NCBI RefSeq assembly: GCF_037893015.1
Contig: NC_133659.1
Span: 13,710,658-13,774,657, forward strand
Reading direction: 5' to 3'
DNA length: 64,000 nucleotides
DNA from: Macrotis lagotis
Taxonomy: Eukaryota > Chordata > Mammalia > Peramelemorphia > Peramelidae
The notes under the pieces were generated by a model that worked only from the letters and a program-made list of their open reading frames with translations, had not been told where the DNA came from and searched no databases. Positions 1-9,660 of the stretch are shown one piece after another. Position numbers and translations under genes: made by a program. Position 1 is the first letter of the stretch, and every line of letters begins with the position of its first letter.

Positions 1-597
1 TCTCTTGATTGGTTATAAACTCCTCTGTCAGGAGAGAGTTTTTTTTTTTTAAGGAGGGCCCAGGAAAAAAAGAAGTGATATCACTAAAAATGGAAAAAAA
101 AAAAAAAGAAAATATTTCCCGGATACCAGGCTGTCCATTCAGACTGTCCTGTATTCATTGATTTTACAGCTGGAGAAAATGAAGGAGACAAAAGTTATGT
201 GATTACCCAAGTTCACACAAGCTAAGTAAATGTCTGCAGTAGGATTTTCTTTTATGGTTTGGACTTCTGCTGGCCCTGATAGAGAGATAAGGATGAATAA
301 GATTTAGTCCTTGTCCTCATGGAGTTTCCAGTCTATTTGGGGAGAGAAAAGCTCAAGTCACTCTAATGCCTATTACCTTTCCAAAGCAGCCTAGGAGAGG
401 ACAGAGAGATGCTATGCTTCCAGGCATCTTTCCCTTTCCAATTAAAACTGCAGTTGATTCTGATTGTACATTTAAAACATTTCCTGATTTGTTTTGTTTG
501 TGAAGTCACCTTTCCTTCTTTGTCTGAAATTCCTGAGGAGTAATGAGCCAACCAAAGAATGAGTGAAAGAGGATTTACTAAATACTCATGTGCTTGG

Positions 598-790
598 CAG
601 CTAGGTGGTGCCATAGAGCCTAGAGCACCGGACCTGAAGGCAGGAAGACTCATTACCCTGAGTTCAAATCTAGCAGTGTGACTATTTAACTCTCTGTGCC
701 TCAGGTCCTCATCTTTAGGAAATGGTCAACCATTCCAGCATCTTGGCCAAGAAATTCCCAAATGCGTTTAGGAATAGTTAGATGCAACTG
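598..790 (+). mobile_element. Mar1-like CORE-SINE, old copy
   Basis: The copy starts with a tRNA-derived head (ggcagctaggtgg) and includes the gagttcaaatct B-box region. Its end, with catcttggccaagaaattcc, matches the Bov-B/RTE-like 3' tail of the marsupial Mar1 SINE, which reads approximately agtatctttgccaagaaaac. It is strongly diverged and no target-site duplication is visible. The family assignment rests on remembered consensus features. Confidence 0.6.
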
Positions 791-2839
791 AAAAAAAAAG
801 AAACAAAAGTCAGACTGAGTGACTATTTTGTGCTAAACCTTGGAGATATAAAGAAAAAAGCAGAGCCATTTCCTCTCTCTAAGATGCCTAAACAAGGGAG
901 ATACCACTTAAGGAGGTTTTTGGGTAAGTCAAATAGAAAGACCGTGGTCCTTCCTTTTCAGTAGCATCTCTTAGAACAGAACAGTTGAAAGCTTTGGAAG
1001 CACTTTTCATATATTATCTCATTTGATATAATGGATCTGGGAGACAAGTGCTATAATAATTTTATTTTTATGGATGAAGTAATTGAGACTGATAGAGATT
1101 AAGTGACTTACCTAATGTTACACAGATGGTAAGGCAGGATTGGAACTCATACCTTTCTGATTTCAGATACAGAATGCCTCCCATTATGCCGTAGTGACAA
1201 AACAGTGGTGATGCATCTATATAAATCATTATTTTCACAGACACGTGCCAGGAGTTGGGAATAAAAAGACAAAATGAAAACATTTCTTGCCTTCATGGAG
1301 CTTACATTCTCCTGAGAGACAAACATGGGAAACATGTACAGGATATCTGTAGGGTCAATGTCATTTGGTGGCAAGGGGAGAACATCAACCGCCTGGAAGG
1401 TGGGGTGGGGAAACTCAAGAAAATTCTTGACTTAGAAGTGGCATTTGAGATGTCCTTTGGAAGAAGGTTGAGATTCTATGAGGGGGGAAATGGTGGGAGG
1501 GAAAGGGGAAAGGGAATAAGCATTTATTTAATGCCTCTTTTATGTCAGACCATAAGCTAAGTGATTTGCAAGTGTTCTCATTTGATCTTTGGGAGAATAT
1601 ATGAAGAGAGTGGGGAAGCCTTCGAAAAGGCCTGGAGGTGGAAGAGGGCATGATACGAATGTTGAAGATTAGATAGGCCAATCTGAATTTGACATACCCT
1701 TCAGGAGAATGCAAAAGAAGAGTCATTAACAATTAGAATTATCAGAAAGGAGACTAGACAGACTAGAATGGGAGGTAGTAGGTCTCTGTCGGTTTTCAAA
1801 GATTGGCTGACTTATCATGGATACTGTTGAAGGGAGAGCCTCCAGGATCCCTTCAGTCCATGTTGTGAGGGCAGACAAGTGGGAGGCTCAGAGACAGCAA
1901 CACCAGATGATGGTCATTGCTATGGCCTCTGCAAAGGGCTTCATGTAGATTACCTCATTTGATCCTCTTAACAAGCCGGGGAGGTCAGGGCTATTAATAT
2001 TTCTATTTTCTTTTTGTAACCCTAGTAGCAGGACACAGAGTAGTATTTAATAAGTATTTACTGATTGGTTGATTTTACAAATGAGGAAACAGAAGCAGAC
2101 AAAACTATGAAATTGCCCAGGTTCTCACAACTTAGTAAATATTTGAAATAGAAGTTTCTATTTTTTTGCTAGCATTTTAAGGTTTGCAAAATGCTTTAGA
2201 AATGTTCTCTCAAGAAACTGAGCCTGCAAAGGTCATGGCTTGTCTGCAATTACTCATCTATTAAATGTCAGAGGCAGGATTTGAATCCAATCCTTTGCCA
2301 GTTCCACCTCTTTAGATAAAGTGACTTGACCAGGGCCCTACTGCTTTTTATTGGGCCCTGCCTCCACAAAACCTTGCTCAAGACTGGCTTGACTACTTCT
2401 AAATTTCAAGAGTTTACAAATTCATCAGTGTGGCTTCTCCTGCCTGCTCATATCACAACAGTTTAGCAAATGAATTTCGAGAGTTGTCTCAGCCCCCAAA
2501 TGGACCACCCTATGCCCCATCTGGCAAGGAGCTTCCCCTGATGATAAGACTCTGGTAACCTGGCTGGTCCTTGGAGGAGGATTGGCAGGAAGTCTGTTTT
2601 AGGGCTGCCAGCTTGACCAGGCCTAGGAGAGTTTATATTCCGTAAGCCTGGTCTTGGAGAATCCACTGGCCCCCTCTTAGTCAGGGTAAAATGTCACAAG
2701 AAGTAATGAAGATTTAGTAACCTGAGTTAAATTATTCCCAATGCAGAGTTTCTTAAGCCTGTTCTCTGCGAACAGACATGCTCACAACTGGAGAAGGCAG
2801 GAGGTGGAGGAACTAAACCATATTTGCCTCAGCTCTGCC

Positions 2840-3110
2840 GCTGGAGTGTGAAGGAATGAATGGTTAATCTACAGTCTGGTGAATGGCCAAAAGTTAGCCT
2901 CACAGTCAGGAAGCCTAAACATTCAAGCCTGGCCCCTCAGACACACTGTCTATGGGAACTCTGGGTAACTTTCCCCCGTCTCAAGGCCCCTGCTAAGGTC
3001 CCAAGGGAGAGCTGGAGCAGGTGTGTCCATCTGCAGTGGTAGAGTGAAGCGGCATCCTTGCCATTGCCCATTCCAATGACATCCCAGGTTACAGTGAAAA
3101 ACCGAAAAGA
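2840..3110 (+). mobile_element. tRNA-headed marsupial SINE with long 3' tail
   Basis: The head keeps the cagtcaggaagcct and cctcagacacactg blocks of marsupial tRNA-derived SINEs. The 3' half (ctgcagtggtagag, then ccattccaatgacatcccagg) matches a shared SINE tail also seen near 11650-11810 and 36070-36260 in plus orientation, and near 39770-39845 in minus orientation. Recurrence of one tail at four places supports a single family. I do not know its formal name. Confidence 0.6.
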
Positions 3111-3628
3111 AGAAATACTTTCACTATCCGTGTCACAGAACAAAGTGTGATGGAGACAGGCTTTGTGGTTCCTAACCATATAGGCTGAAGGTCCTCACTG
3201 GCCATGGGCCATAAACGTGGAGTCAGGTGCCCTGAATCTTCCCCGCGGCCCAGCTGGCTGCCCAGCTGGCTGCCCTGGCCCACTTGTGACATACCTTTCC
3301 GACTTCCCTGGGCCTCGCTTTCCTTAGTTGTTTTATTATAAATAATACTAGCTACCACATGACCTGACTGACATGAGGAGAGCATGAAAAACATTTAAAT
3401 AAAACCCCCTCAGAAGCTGGACCTCACTGGTGTGGGACGTCCAGGAGGTGCATTTCCTCTACATTCTCTAAGAACTGGGAGACCTGCTGGTAGGGTTTCA
3501 ATGGAATGTGTGGGATAAGGCACATCAACTTTGACCTTAAAGGGTTTATTTTATTTCGTTTTTCTGTAAGAACGAGAATGTTGGCTTCCTAAGCCCCCCT
3601 GTGTAGCAGATTCACAGAGCCCGAATAG

Positions 3629-3760
3629 CAGGGCCTCCAGGGCAGGGCCTCCAGGGCAGGCCTCCAGCACAGGGCCTCCAGGGCAGGCCTCCAGGACAGG
3701 GCCTCCAGGGCAGGGCCTCCAGGGCAGGCCTCCAGGACAGGGCCTTCGGGGCAGGGCCTG
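3629..3760. repeat. GC-rich minisatellite, ~13-15 bp unit
   Basis: About ten tandem units built on cagggcctccagg run through this interval. Units of 13, 14 and 14-15 bp (the last lacking one G and ending aggaca or agcaca) alternate in an order suggesting a 41-42 bp higher-order repeat. Long minus-strand frames here read as a repetitive Ala/Leu/Glu/Pro/Trp/Arg peptide, which is expected of a tandem repeat and is not evidence of coding. It lies just upstream of the CpG island. Confidence 0.9.
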
Positions 3761-4060
3761 CTGTTCACAGCTGCCCTTCTTAGCCTCAGGAACCTCAATC
3801 GAAGTTAGGATCACCCCGACATGGAGGCTCTGTCTCCTTTCTGCCATCTCTTCTCAGTCGTTTTCTTTACTGATAATGAAAGGAGAAAAAGAAAGAAAAA
3901 CAAAACAGGAGCCCCCCCCCCCCGACGTCCGAAAGGTCTGTTTCTCCCCTGTCCTGCTCCCCAGCATGCCTTCAGGCCTTCACCCCCCCTCACGCCTGTC
4001 ACCTCGACATCGCCCGGTGAATTCGCGGGGTGGGGTGAAGGGGGAGGGCAGAACTGGCGA

Positions 4061-4085
4061 GAGGAGGAGGAGGAGGAGGAGGAGG
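4061..4085 (+). repeat. (GGA)n microsatellite
   Basis: About eight perfect GGA triplets lie in the upstream part of the CpG island. It is a purine tract in promoter DNA and probably length-variable. Confidence 0.9.
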
Positions 4086-4171
4086 CCGCGGGAGGGGGTG
4101 CCCGAGCCCGGTCCCTCCGGTCTCCCCGCCCCCACCTTCACCTCCCTTCCCGACCCGAGCTGTCACTCGGG

Positions 4172-4410
4172 TGATGTCAGCTGCGGGGGGGGGGCGGGGG
4201 GCGGGCTCCGGAGGCCTTTCCACTCCCTTCCCGGGGCGGCTGCCGCCACCCCCAGCAGCCCCCGCCCCAGCTGACCGGAGGTGAGGAGGGGGCGAGGTGA
4301 CCCACCCAGAGGCACTGAAGGCCGAGCCCAGAGGCAGAGGCGATCGCGCCTCCCCAGAGTCGGGAGTGACGAGGAGAGGCGGAGCCGGAGCGGGCAGCGG
4401 GGGCGGGGCC
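4172..4410 (+). promoter_or_regulatory. CRE-like site and GC boxes of the putative core promoter
   Basis: TGATGTCA at 4172-4179 differs by one base from the palindromic cAMP-response element TGACGTCA. G-run GC boxes containing ggggcggggg follow at 4185-4205, and GGGGGCGGGGCC lies at 4399-4410. The arrangement suits a TATA-less Sp/KLF-driven promoter with initiation somewhere before the (CCGAG)n tract. I see no TATA box. Use of these sites is inferred from motif and location only. Confidence 0.4.
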
Positions 4411-4445
4411 GGCCTGCCTAGCACCCCACGTCTCTGCCCCAAAGT

Positions 4446-4492
4446 TGAGCCGAGCTGAGCCGAGCCGAGCCGAGCCGAGCCGAGCCGAGCCG
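4446..4492 (+). repeat. (CCGAG)n pentanucleotide tract
   Basis: About nine near-perfect GAGCC/CCGAG units occur, with one early unit reading GAGCT. The tract lies in the putative 5'UTR about 95 bp before the first ATG. A GC-rich short repeat in a 5'UTR can vary in length and form structured RNA; that consequence is inferred. Confidence 0.9.
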
Positions 4493-4584
4493 CGGGAGCT
4501 GGCCGCTCGCTGTCTCCTTGCCCCCGGTCCAGCCTGCGCCCTGCTGCCAGGCCGCCGCGCCCTCGGCCCTGCCCGCTGAGCCCC

Positions 4585-4617
4585 ATGTGGGGGGGCAGCG
4601 CCGGCCTGGCCGCCTAG
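4585..4617 (+). other. Short upstream ORF, 10 codons
   Basis: ATG at 4585 in context ccccatgt opens MWGGSAGLAA and stops at TAG 4615-4617, 72 bases before the donor at 4690. If exon 1 is real, this is a candidate upstream ORF that could lower translation of the main frame. The -3 base is C and +4 is T, so the Kozak context is weak. Confidence 0.25.
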
Positions 4618-4686
4618 CCAGCCCAGCCCAACTGGGCTCGGGGGGCCCCGGGGACCTGCCAGGCCAGCCCGGAGCAACACGCGGAA

Positions 4687-4695
4687 GTGGTGAGT
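4687..4695 (+). other. Consensus splice donor after exon 1
   Basis: The sequence gtg followed by gtgagt matches the vertebrate donor consensus at all six intronic bases apart from G instead of A at intron +3, which is common. It overlaps an ETS-family core, GCGGAAGTG at 4681-4689, so conservation here could reflect either signal. No matching acceptor with a recognisable coding exon was found downstream in the window. Confidence 0.5.
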
Positions 4696-4901
4696 GGCCG
4701 GCAGGGGTGGGCCGGAGGGGGGACACAAGCGCCGCAGCTGGCCTCCGGAGCCCCGGGGTGGGGGGAGAGTGGGGGTTGGGGACAGCCGCGGGGGAGAGTG
4801 GGGATTTCCAGTTTGGGGGCCCAGGGCAGCCTTGGGCTGATGCCGCCGATCTAAGGCTGGGGGGGGGGGGGCAGCTTTACCCTCCCCCTGGCCCCTGGCT
4901 C

Positions 4902-4990
4902 TGTGTAGTTCAATTAAAATACAAAGTTTCCCGAAGCCAGATCCGAACGCGCCGTCTGACATCCTGTTTATGTCGGCCAAGTACATCCTG
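4902..4990. other. Lower-GC, low-complexity-free block inside CpG island
   Basis: Between two G-rich stretches lies about 85 bp of balanced composition, including ttcaattaaaatacaaag and gacatcctgtttatgtcgg. It contains ATG codons on both strands (plus 4971, minus near 4950 and 4984), yet neither frame gives a protein I recognise. Such a block within GC-rich promoter DNA may be a constrained regulatory element or a small alternative exon. Nothing in the sequence decides between these. Confidence 0.3.
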
Positions 4991-5350
4991 CGGGTGGCCC
5001 CCAGAGTGGGGCGGGGTGGGGGGGGCTGGGGCTGCGGGCGCCCCAGGTCACTTCTTTCCGACAATTCTCTCTTTTCGGGGCTCCCAAAGTGCCCCCGGAG
5101 GCCAAGGGAGGAAGAGAATCGCGGAGGGAACGAAGGGGGCGTGTGAAAGAGATGTTTTCCCTCCTCTCTGGGGGTCTGAGGCTTGGCCGTGCCCGGGCAC
5201 CCACCAACAGGGGCTCACGCCTCCTCCCCCCTACCCGAGCTCCAGGAAGGAGTGCCACGCTGACCGACCCCTCCCCCACCCCCATCCTAGGGTCCTCCGT
5301 CTCACCTTTGGGGGTGGGGGGTAGATCGGAGCCAAGTCTCGGGATCTCCC

Positions 5351-6180
5351 CTCCCTGAGCCAGGGCCAGGGGCGCAGGCAAATAAGTCAGACCCAAGAAG
5401 CATCAGGGCTGGAAAGAACAGGCGGCCAATAAGAACCAAGAATTTCCCCCTCCCCCCACGAAGATCTGATAGCGTGCGTGTGTTGTTTTTATATTTGTCC
5501 AGAAGCTTCCTGGGAGATGAGAGAATAGGATCAGGTGTTAACAGCTAGGGCCCTGAGGAGGCAGACCTTCTGCCTGCCACCCTGGGCTGGTAGGAGAACA
5601 GAATAGAAGGTGGGGGGGGGTGCTTCTTTGAGGGTCCCCCGGACACGAGGGGAAATCCTACCTAGCTGCCATCTTCTGCCTCGGCGGGGGGGGGGGGGTA
5701 AATAAAAGAGAACAAAGAACCCCACCAGCCTGCTAGTGGGTCCGGCTGAAGTTTAAGGTCCCAGAAAGCTCCGAGAGCGAATGCTGGCCTAGGTGGACTT
5801 GACCGTGAGCTCTGGCTACCCTCTAGTCCTGGGAGCAGCAGGACCCGAAGCTTGTTACATTGTTGCACTTGTGTTCTATTTGTGGATTACGGCGGGAATG
5901 CTCGTTACATTTGTGTTACATTTGTGTATTCCGTCCGGATGCTCGTTACATTTGTATCCAGTGGAAGGACACATTCGGAACAGAATGAGCACGGGGGGGG
6001 GGGGGGGGGGCTTTCTCTTTTCTTCCTTTTCTTCCTCTTCTTTGATGTCGAAAACGATGAGCCTTTGATGTCGGTAGTCTCCTCAGCCCTACCGGTTTCC
6101 TTAGTCTCAAGGCCCCACTGGGCTGCGGTTGTCTCTCCGTCTGCGGGATCCAGGGATCCTTGGCTCTCTGGCTAGAGGGG
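5351..6180. other. CpG island shore, G runs and a 41-bp repeat
   Basis: CpG density fades here. A CCAAT pentamer lies at 5426-5430. Poly-G runs lie at 5612-5620, 5686-5698 and 5993-6010, the last followed by a pyrimidine tract to about 6045. A 17-bp block, atgctcgttacatttgt, occurs at 5898-5914 and again at 5939-5955, giving a 41-bp period. No coding exon is evident; the open frames are short and compositionally driven. Confidence 0.6.
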
Positions 6181-6547
6181 AAGCAGTATCGATGTTTTCC
6201 AGGGTTCCGGGAAACTTTGACCCCAATTCTCCTGTCTTGTTCTTGAAGATGGGGACCAACCCTAACTGTTTGCAGCTCCCAGAGCTGCCCCATCTCAGGG
6301 ACTGACTGGTTAAAATACTCTGTGTGATTTCAGGAAAATAACCTCAGCAGCTTGAGGACTCCCAGGATCTTTTGAGGAAAATTGTCCCAAGAGTGTAGTG
6401 TTGGAATGAATTGGAGGAAGCAGAGTCTAGATAATGTCGAAGGGAGTTCTTAAAAATTATCTTCACTGCCCCCCCATCCCAATGAATACACATAGGTAGG
6501 TGTGACACGTACCAAATGCACAATATCCCTCCCGTTTAGACATCCTT
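6181..6547 (+). repeat. Direct duplication, copy 1 of 2
   Basis: This segment aligns colinearly with 8051-8406. Shared blocks include gggaaactttga, aaaatactctg, gatttcagga, cgaagggag and a cccccatc tract, ending near tttagaca. I judge identity at roughly 70 percent by eye. It has no SINE or LINE hallmarks that I recognise. It could be an old local duplication or two copies of an unnamed dispersed repeat. Confidence 0.7.
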
Positions 6548-6734
6548 TAGATGGATAAACTCAGAATCTGGAAGACCTGGATTCAAATTCTATTTCAGAC
6601 ACTGAATGGCTTAGTCCCCACTTGTCATCTAACTACTCGAGGTTATAATCACCTCATCTGTCCATTTATAAATATATTTTAAATTTGTAGAAGATTCCAA
6701 CTGAATATCTGCTGAGGATCTCTGATTCTGTCTT

Positions 6735-6885
6735 TTTTTTTGTTTTTTTCCCCCAAGGCAATGGGGTTAAGTGACTTGCCCAAGGCCACACAGCTAGGCA
6801 TTATTAAGTGTCTGAGGTCAGATATGAACTCAGGTCCTCCTGACTCCAGGATGGTGCTCTATCCACTGTGCCACCTAGCCGCCCC
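6735..6885 (-). mobile_element. WSINE1-type SINE with clean 13-bp TSD
   Basis: In minus orientation the element runs from the tRNA-like head (rc of gccacctagccgcccc) to the poly-A side, seen on the plus strand as a T-rich run followed by caaggcaatggggttaagtg. Target-site duplication CTGATTCTGTCTT is exact at 6722-6734 and 6886-6898. A perfect TSD and good match to the family indicate a fairly recent, intact insertion. SINEs of this kind are non-coding and depend on LINE machinery in trans. Confidence 0.92.
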
Positions 6886-6899
6886 CTGATTCTGTCTTA

Positions 6900-8050
6900 A
6901 TTAGGAGTCTGTCTAAATTAGGAGGCAGGAAGCAGTACCATTTAAGGGAAATAGGAATGGTTTCTTAGGGAGGAAGCTTGAACTGGGCCTTGGAAGGGAA
7001 CAAAGTTTTTACATGAGATGGATGTGTGGAGGAAAAGGACAGACCATGGAAAAGAAGGACTGTGTGGGCAAAGGTAAGAGATGTACTGGAGAAATGTAGA
7101 CTTTGGAGTCTACAACATTCATATGGTCTCTTGGCCTCTTTGGGTCTGTGTGATCTTAGGCTACTTACATCATCCTTTATGAACTTCAAATTACTTTGCA
7201 TCATAATATGTGCACTAAGGGTTTTTGCAATAATCAAATGTCATGAAAAGGCTATTATAAATGTTAGCCAGTATTTGTTTTTGCTGAAAAGATCAGTAAT
7301 CTTCTGAGAAGGTTAAGATCCGTCTGAAAAGGCAATTAAAAATGTTCCAAAGGAGAATGAATCTCCATTTTGCTGGAAGAGACTTTAGAGATCTCATCCA
7401 AATTCTGTCATTTTACCAGAGAAGAATGATACTTAGAGGGATGGTAGTGATTTGTCCAAGGTCACACATGGATTAAGTTGTAGAACCAGCATGTGGACTA
7501 GATCTGCTTAGTTAGTTTACTAATTCCCTACAATTACTTTTATTTGTAGTATAAAAATCTTAGAGTTTACAAGGACCTTAGAAGTCTCCCCCCATTTTTA
7601 TTTTATACAAGAGGCATTTAAGTCTCAGAGAGAAATAAAAATGATTTGCCCTAACATTCATAGGTATGGAGTAGCAGAATTGGAATTTTATTTAATCCAG
7701 GTCTAACTAAATTTCTTTTCCCTGTCAAAGTATATGTGACTTTTTAAAAATGGAATGGAAAAATTTTTTAAATTCCTGCAGTGTTCCATAATAATTTTTA
7801 ATGGAATATTAAAATCTTTCTACATTTGAGAAAACTATTAAAGATAGGGAGACAGTATGATGATGACCAATATCCACTCCAAGTCAGGCAATACTTTTGA
7901 ATTTTGTTGAGAGAAACAGAGGCATCTGTGATGTACCAAATTTGTCATGTTTTTCATTGACCTTTGCAGTTGGTTCTGGACTCCCAAGGCTCAATAGTTC
8001 TCAATAGTCCTCTAAGGCAATGAGAGAAGCTTCTTGTAGAAGAGGGAAGA
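6900..8050. other. Gene-free stretch between duplication copies
   Basis: Diverged MIR-like pieces in minus orientation lie near 7350-7510 and 7550-7720, with block atttgtccaaggtcacac. The remaining sequence is A+T-rich and I recognise nothing in it. Confidence 0.5.
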
Positions 8051-8406
8051 GAAGCAGGATTGATGTTTCCAGGACTCTGGGAAACTTTGACACCAATTGC
8101 CCTGCCTTATTCTTTGTTATGAGGGAAAATGGTAGCTGGTACCAGTCATTGGTTGGCCACAGCTACTGTTACAAATACTATCCATGTATAAAATACTCTG
8201 ATTTCAGGAAGATACCCTCAGCACCTTTTGAACTCACATAATCTTACCCTAGGAGTGTTATCATGGATTGAATTAGAGGAGGCAGTTAGTGTCTGGATAA
8301 TATCGAAGGGAGATATTAAGGATCATCTACCACCCCCCATCACAATATATATATAGATGTGAATTAATTTTAATACACAATAACCCCCCCCCCCATTTAG
8401 ACACCC
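8051..8406 (+). repeat. Direct duplication, copy 2 of 2
   Basis: This is the partner of 6181-6547, in the same orientation and about 1.87 kb downstream. It includes a C11 run at 8384-8394 where copy 1 has a shorter C-rich stretch. The similarity stops at about the same points on both sides, which defines a unit of about 360 bp. Confidence 0.7.
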
Positions 8407-8849
8407 TGATAAAGGGGATTAAAAGATGAGAAGATAAAGAAGGAAAGAGAAGGGATTCCTAGTGTGAGGGGAAAAGAGACCAAGAAAGAGTTCAAAGGGC
8501 ATATGGGGGCAGTGAAAGGACTAAGGGTAGATCAGTTTAGTAGAAACATAGAGTACATGTTTAGGCAAATTTATCTGAAAATGATCTGGAGGTCTTAAGT
8601 GGACTGCAAGTGTGATATAGGTGAACAGTGTGATATAGTAGTCAAAAAAAAAGTCAAGTTTCTCTTGGGTTACATTAAAAGGGGGCAGAGCTTCCAGTCT
8701 TAGTCCCACTGTGTTCTCCTCCAGGATACCTGGAGCATTGTGGACAGTTCCAGGAGTCAGATTTTAGGAAAGACAGTGTTACTTCGGACATATTCAGGCA
8801 ATCAATCCAGGTAGGCTTGTAGGCAGGTAGATAGGATGATGAGCCATCA

Positions 8850-9660
8850 GATATAGAAAGCATTTATTTGATGTTTTCTATAGGCCAGGGCCTATGCTCA
8901 ATCTCTCACAATTGTGCCATGCATGGATTGGTTGGAGGAGTTGGGCATGTTTAAGATGAATAAGGGCAGGCTTAGGGAGGATATAAAAGCCATTTGCAAG
9001 TCTTTGTAGGTGGTGAGAGAGGAGATGAGAGATTATAGACTTGTTCAGCTTTGTAGTAGAGGGAAGAAGATAGAACAATGGAGGTTGCCAAGAGGTGAAT
9101 TGAGACTTGACATCAAGAAACACCCTCTACGAGGAGAGCTGGCCCCAGATGGAATGGCTCCCTGCTGTTTGTGTATGTGCGTAATCACCGCAATCATCCT
9201 CCTCCTCACTCAGTAAAACTTTATGAAGCACTATGTGCTGAGATACAAAGAAGATAAACAAGAGTTCTGATCTCATTCGAATGAGGGTGACAACTTGAAA
9301 ACACTTCTCTGTGGGGTTACAGGGGAAAGAGGAAGTAATCACATAGAGAAGGCACTCGAATTTAGATTATACAGCTATGTGTACTTGGAATACACATCTA
9401 TGGGTACTTAGAATGTAAAAAGACTTCTTGTACAAGATGGAATTTAAGTTGAGAAAGACAGAGGAGGCAGAGGGGGACAGGAGGAGGCCCAGCCAATGCA
9501 AATATCCAACTTTGGGAGATAGAGGATCTTGTTCAAGGAACATCTAGGAGGCCTGGGTTTACTGCCTTAAAGAGTAAGTGTGGGGTGAGGAAGGAGTGTA
9601 TGAGGAGTAAGATGACTGGAAAGGGGGGAGGGGCTAGGTTGATAGAGGAAAACGAAGGCT
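8850..9660 (-). mobile_element. L2-type LINE fragment(s), minus orientation
   Basis: Plus-strand text such as agaaagcatttatttgatg, gctgagatacaaagaag and gactggaaaggggggagg is the complement of the L2 3' region, including the segment that precedes the ttgtaagctccttgagggc 3' end. The copy is broken and possibly two fragments (about 8850-9130 and 9220-9660). Minus-strand frames are interrupted, so it is a dead relic. Confidence 0.55.

Larger units (their letters stand above)
1..3620. other. Gene-free flank upstream of CpG island
   Basis: No reading frame here exceeds about 105 codons and none resembles a protein. The stretch is mostly old repeat debris. MIR-like CORE-SINE pieces in minus orientation lie near 158-246, 985-1190 and 1910-2290, recognised by the cattttacagatgagga-type core followed by an acacagctagtaa-type block. 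L2 3'-end pieces in minus orientation lie near 262-355 and 1241-1345. A degraded plus-oriented MIR-like copy lies near 3205-3395. The intervals 1350-1900 and 2300-2830 show nothing I can name. Confidence 0.6.
4440..4689 (+). other. Putative non-coding first exon (5' end unknown)
   Basis: The 3' boundary is set by a strong donor, gaagtg followed by gtgagt, at 4689/4690. The interval has no frame that opens with a plausible initiator and runs to the donor. Its first clear ATG (4585) is closed after ten codons. It is therefore best read as 5' untranslated sequence, with the true start codon in a later exon outside the window. The start given is arbitrary; transcription could begin anywhere from about 4200 to 4500. 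A promoter without this exon cannot be excluded. Confidence 0.4.
3915..5350. promoter_or_regulatory. CpG island, probable gene promoter
   Basis: This is the only CpG-dense, strongly GC-rich block in the window; both flanks drop abruptly to ordinary composition. CpG dinucleotides, GC boxes and G runs are concentrated between about 4.0 and 5.3 kb. Vertebrate CpG islands of this length usually mark promoters of broadly expressed or developmental genes. A consensus splice donor at 4690 suggests plus-strand transcription. Long minus-strand frames across it (for example 4177-5064) look like GC-driven shadows, rich in Pro, Gly, Ala and Arg. The gene served cannot be named from this sequence. Confidence 0.85.

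Noticed and set aside
3551..3847. Minus-strand repetitive Pro/Gly/Ala/Leu frame
   Set aside because: It is produced by the 13-15 bp minisatellite, which stays open in several phases.
4177..5064. 295-codon minus-strand frame across the CpG island
   Set aside because: It is rich in Pro, Gly, Ala and Arg as expected from GC content, shows no domain, and overlaps long frames in other phases on both strands. Only the short MYLADINR...LCILIELHRA part looks less biased, and I recognise no protein in it.
4518..5324. 268-codon plus-strand frame
   Set aside because: It has no ATG start at its head, runs straight through the strong splice donor at 4690 and has promoter-like composition.
6181..8406. 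LTR retrotransposon defined by the two 360-bp repeats
   Set aside because: I saw no TG...CA termini, primer-binding site, polypurine tract at the right place or gag/pol-like frame between them.
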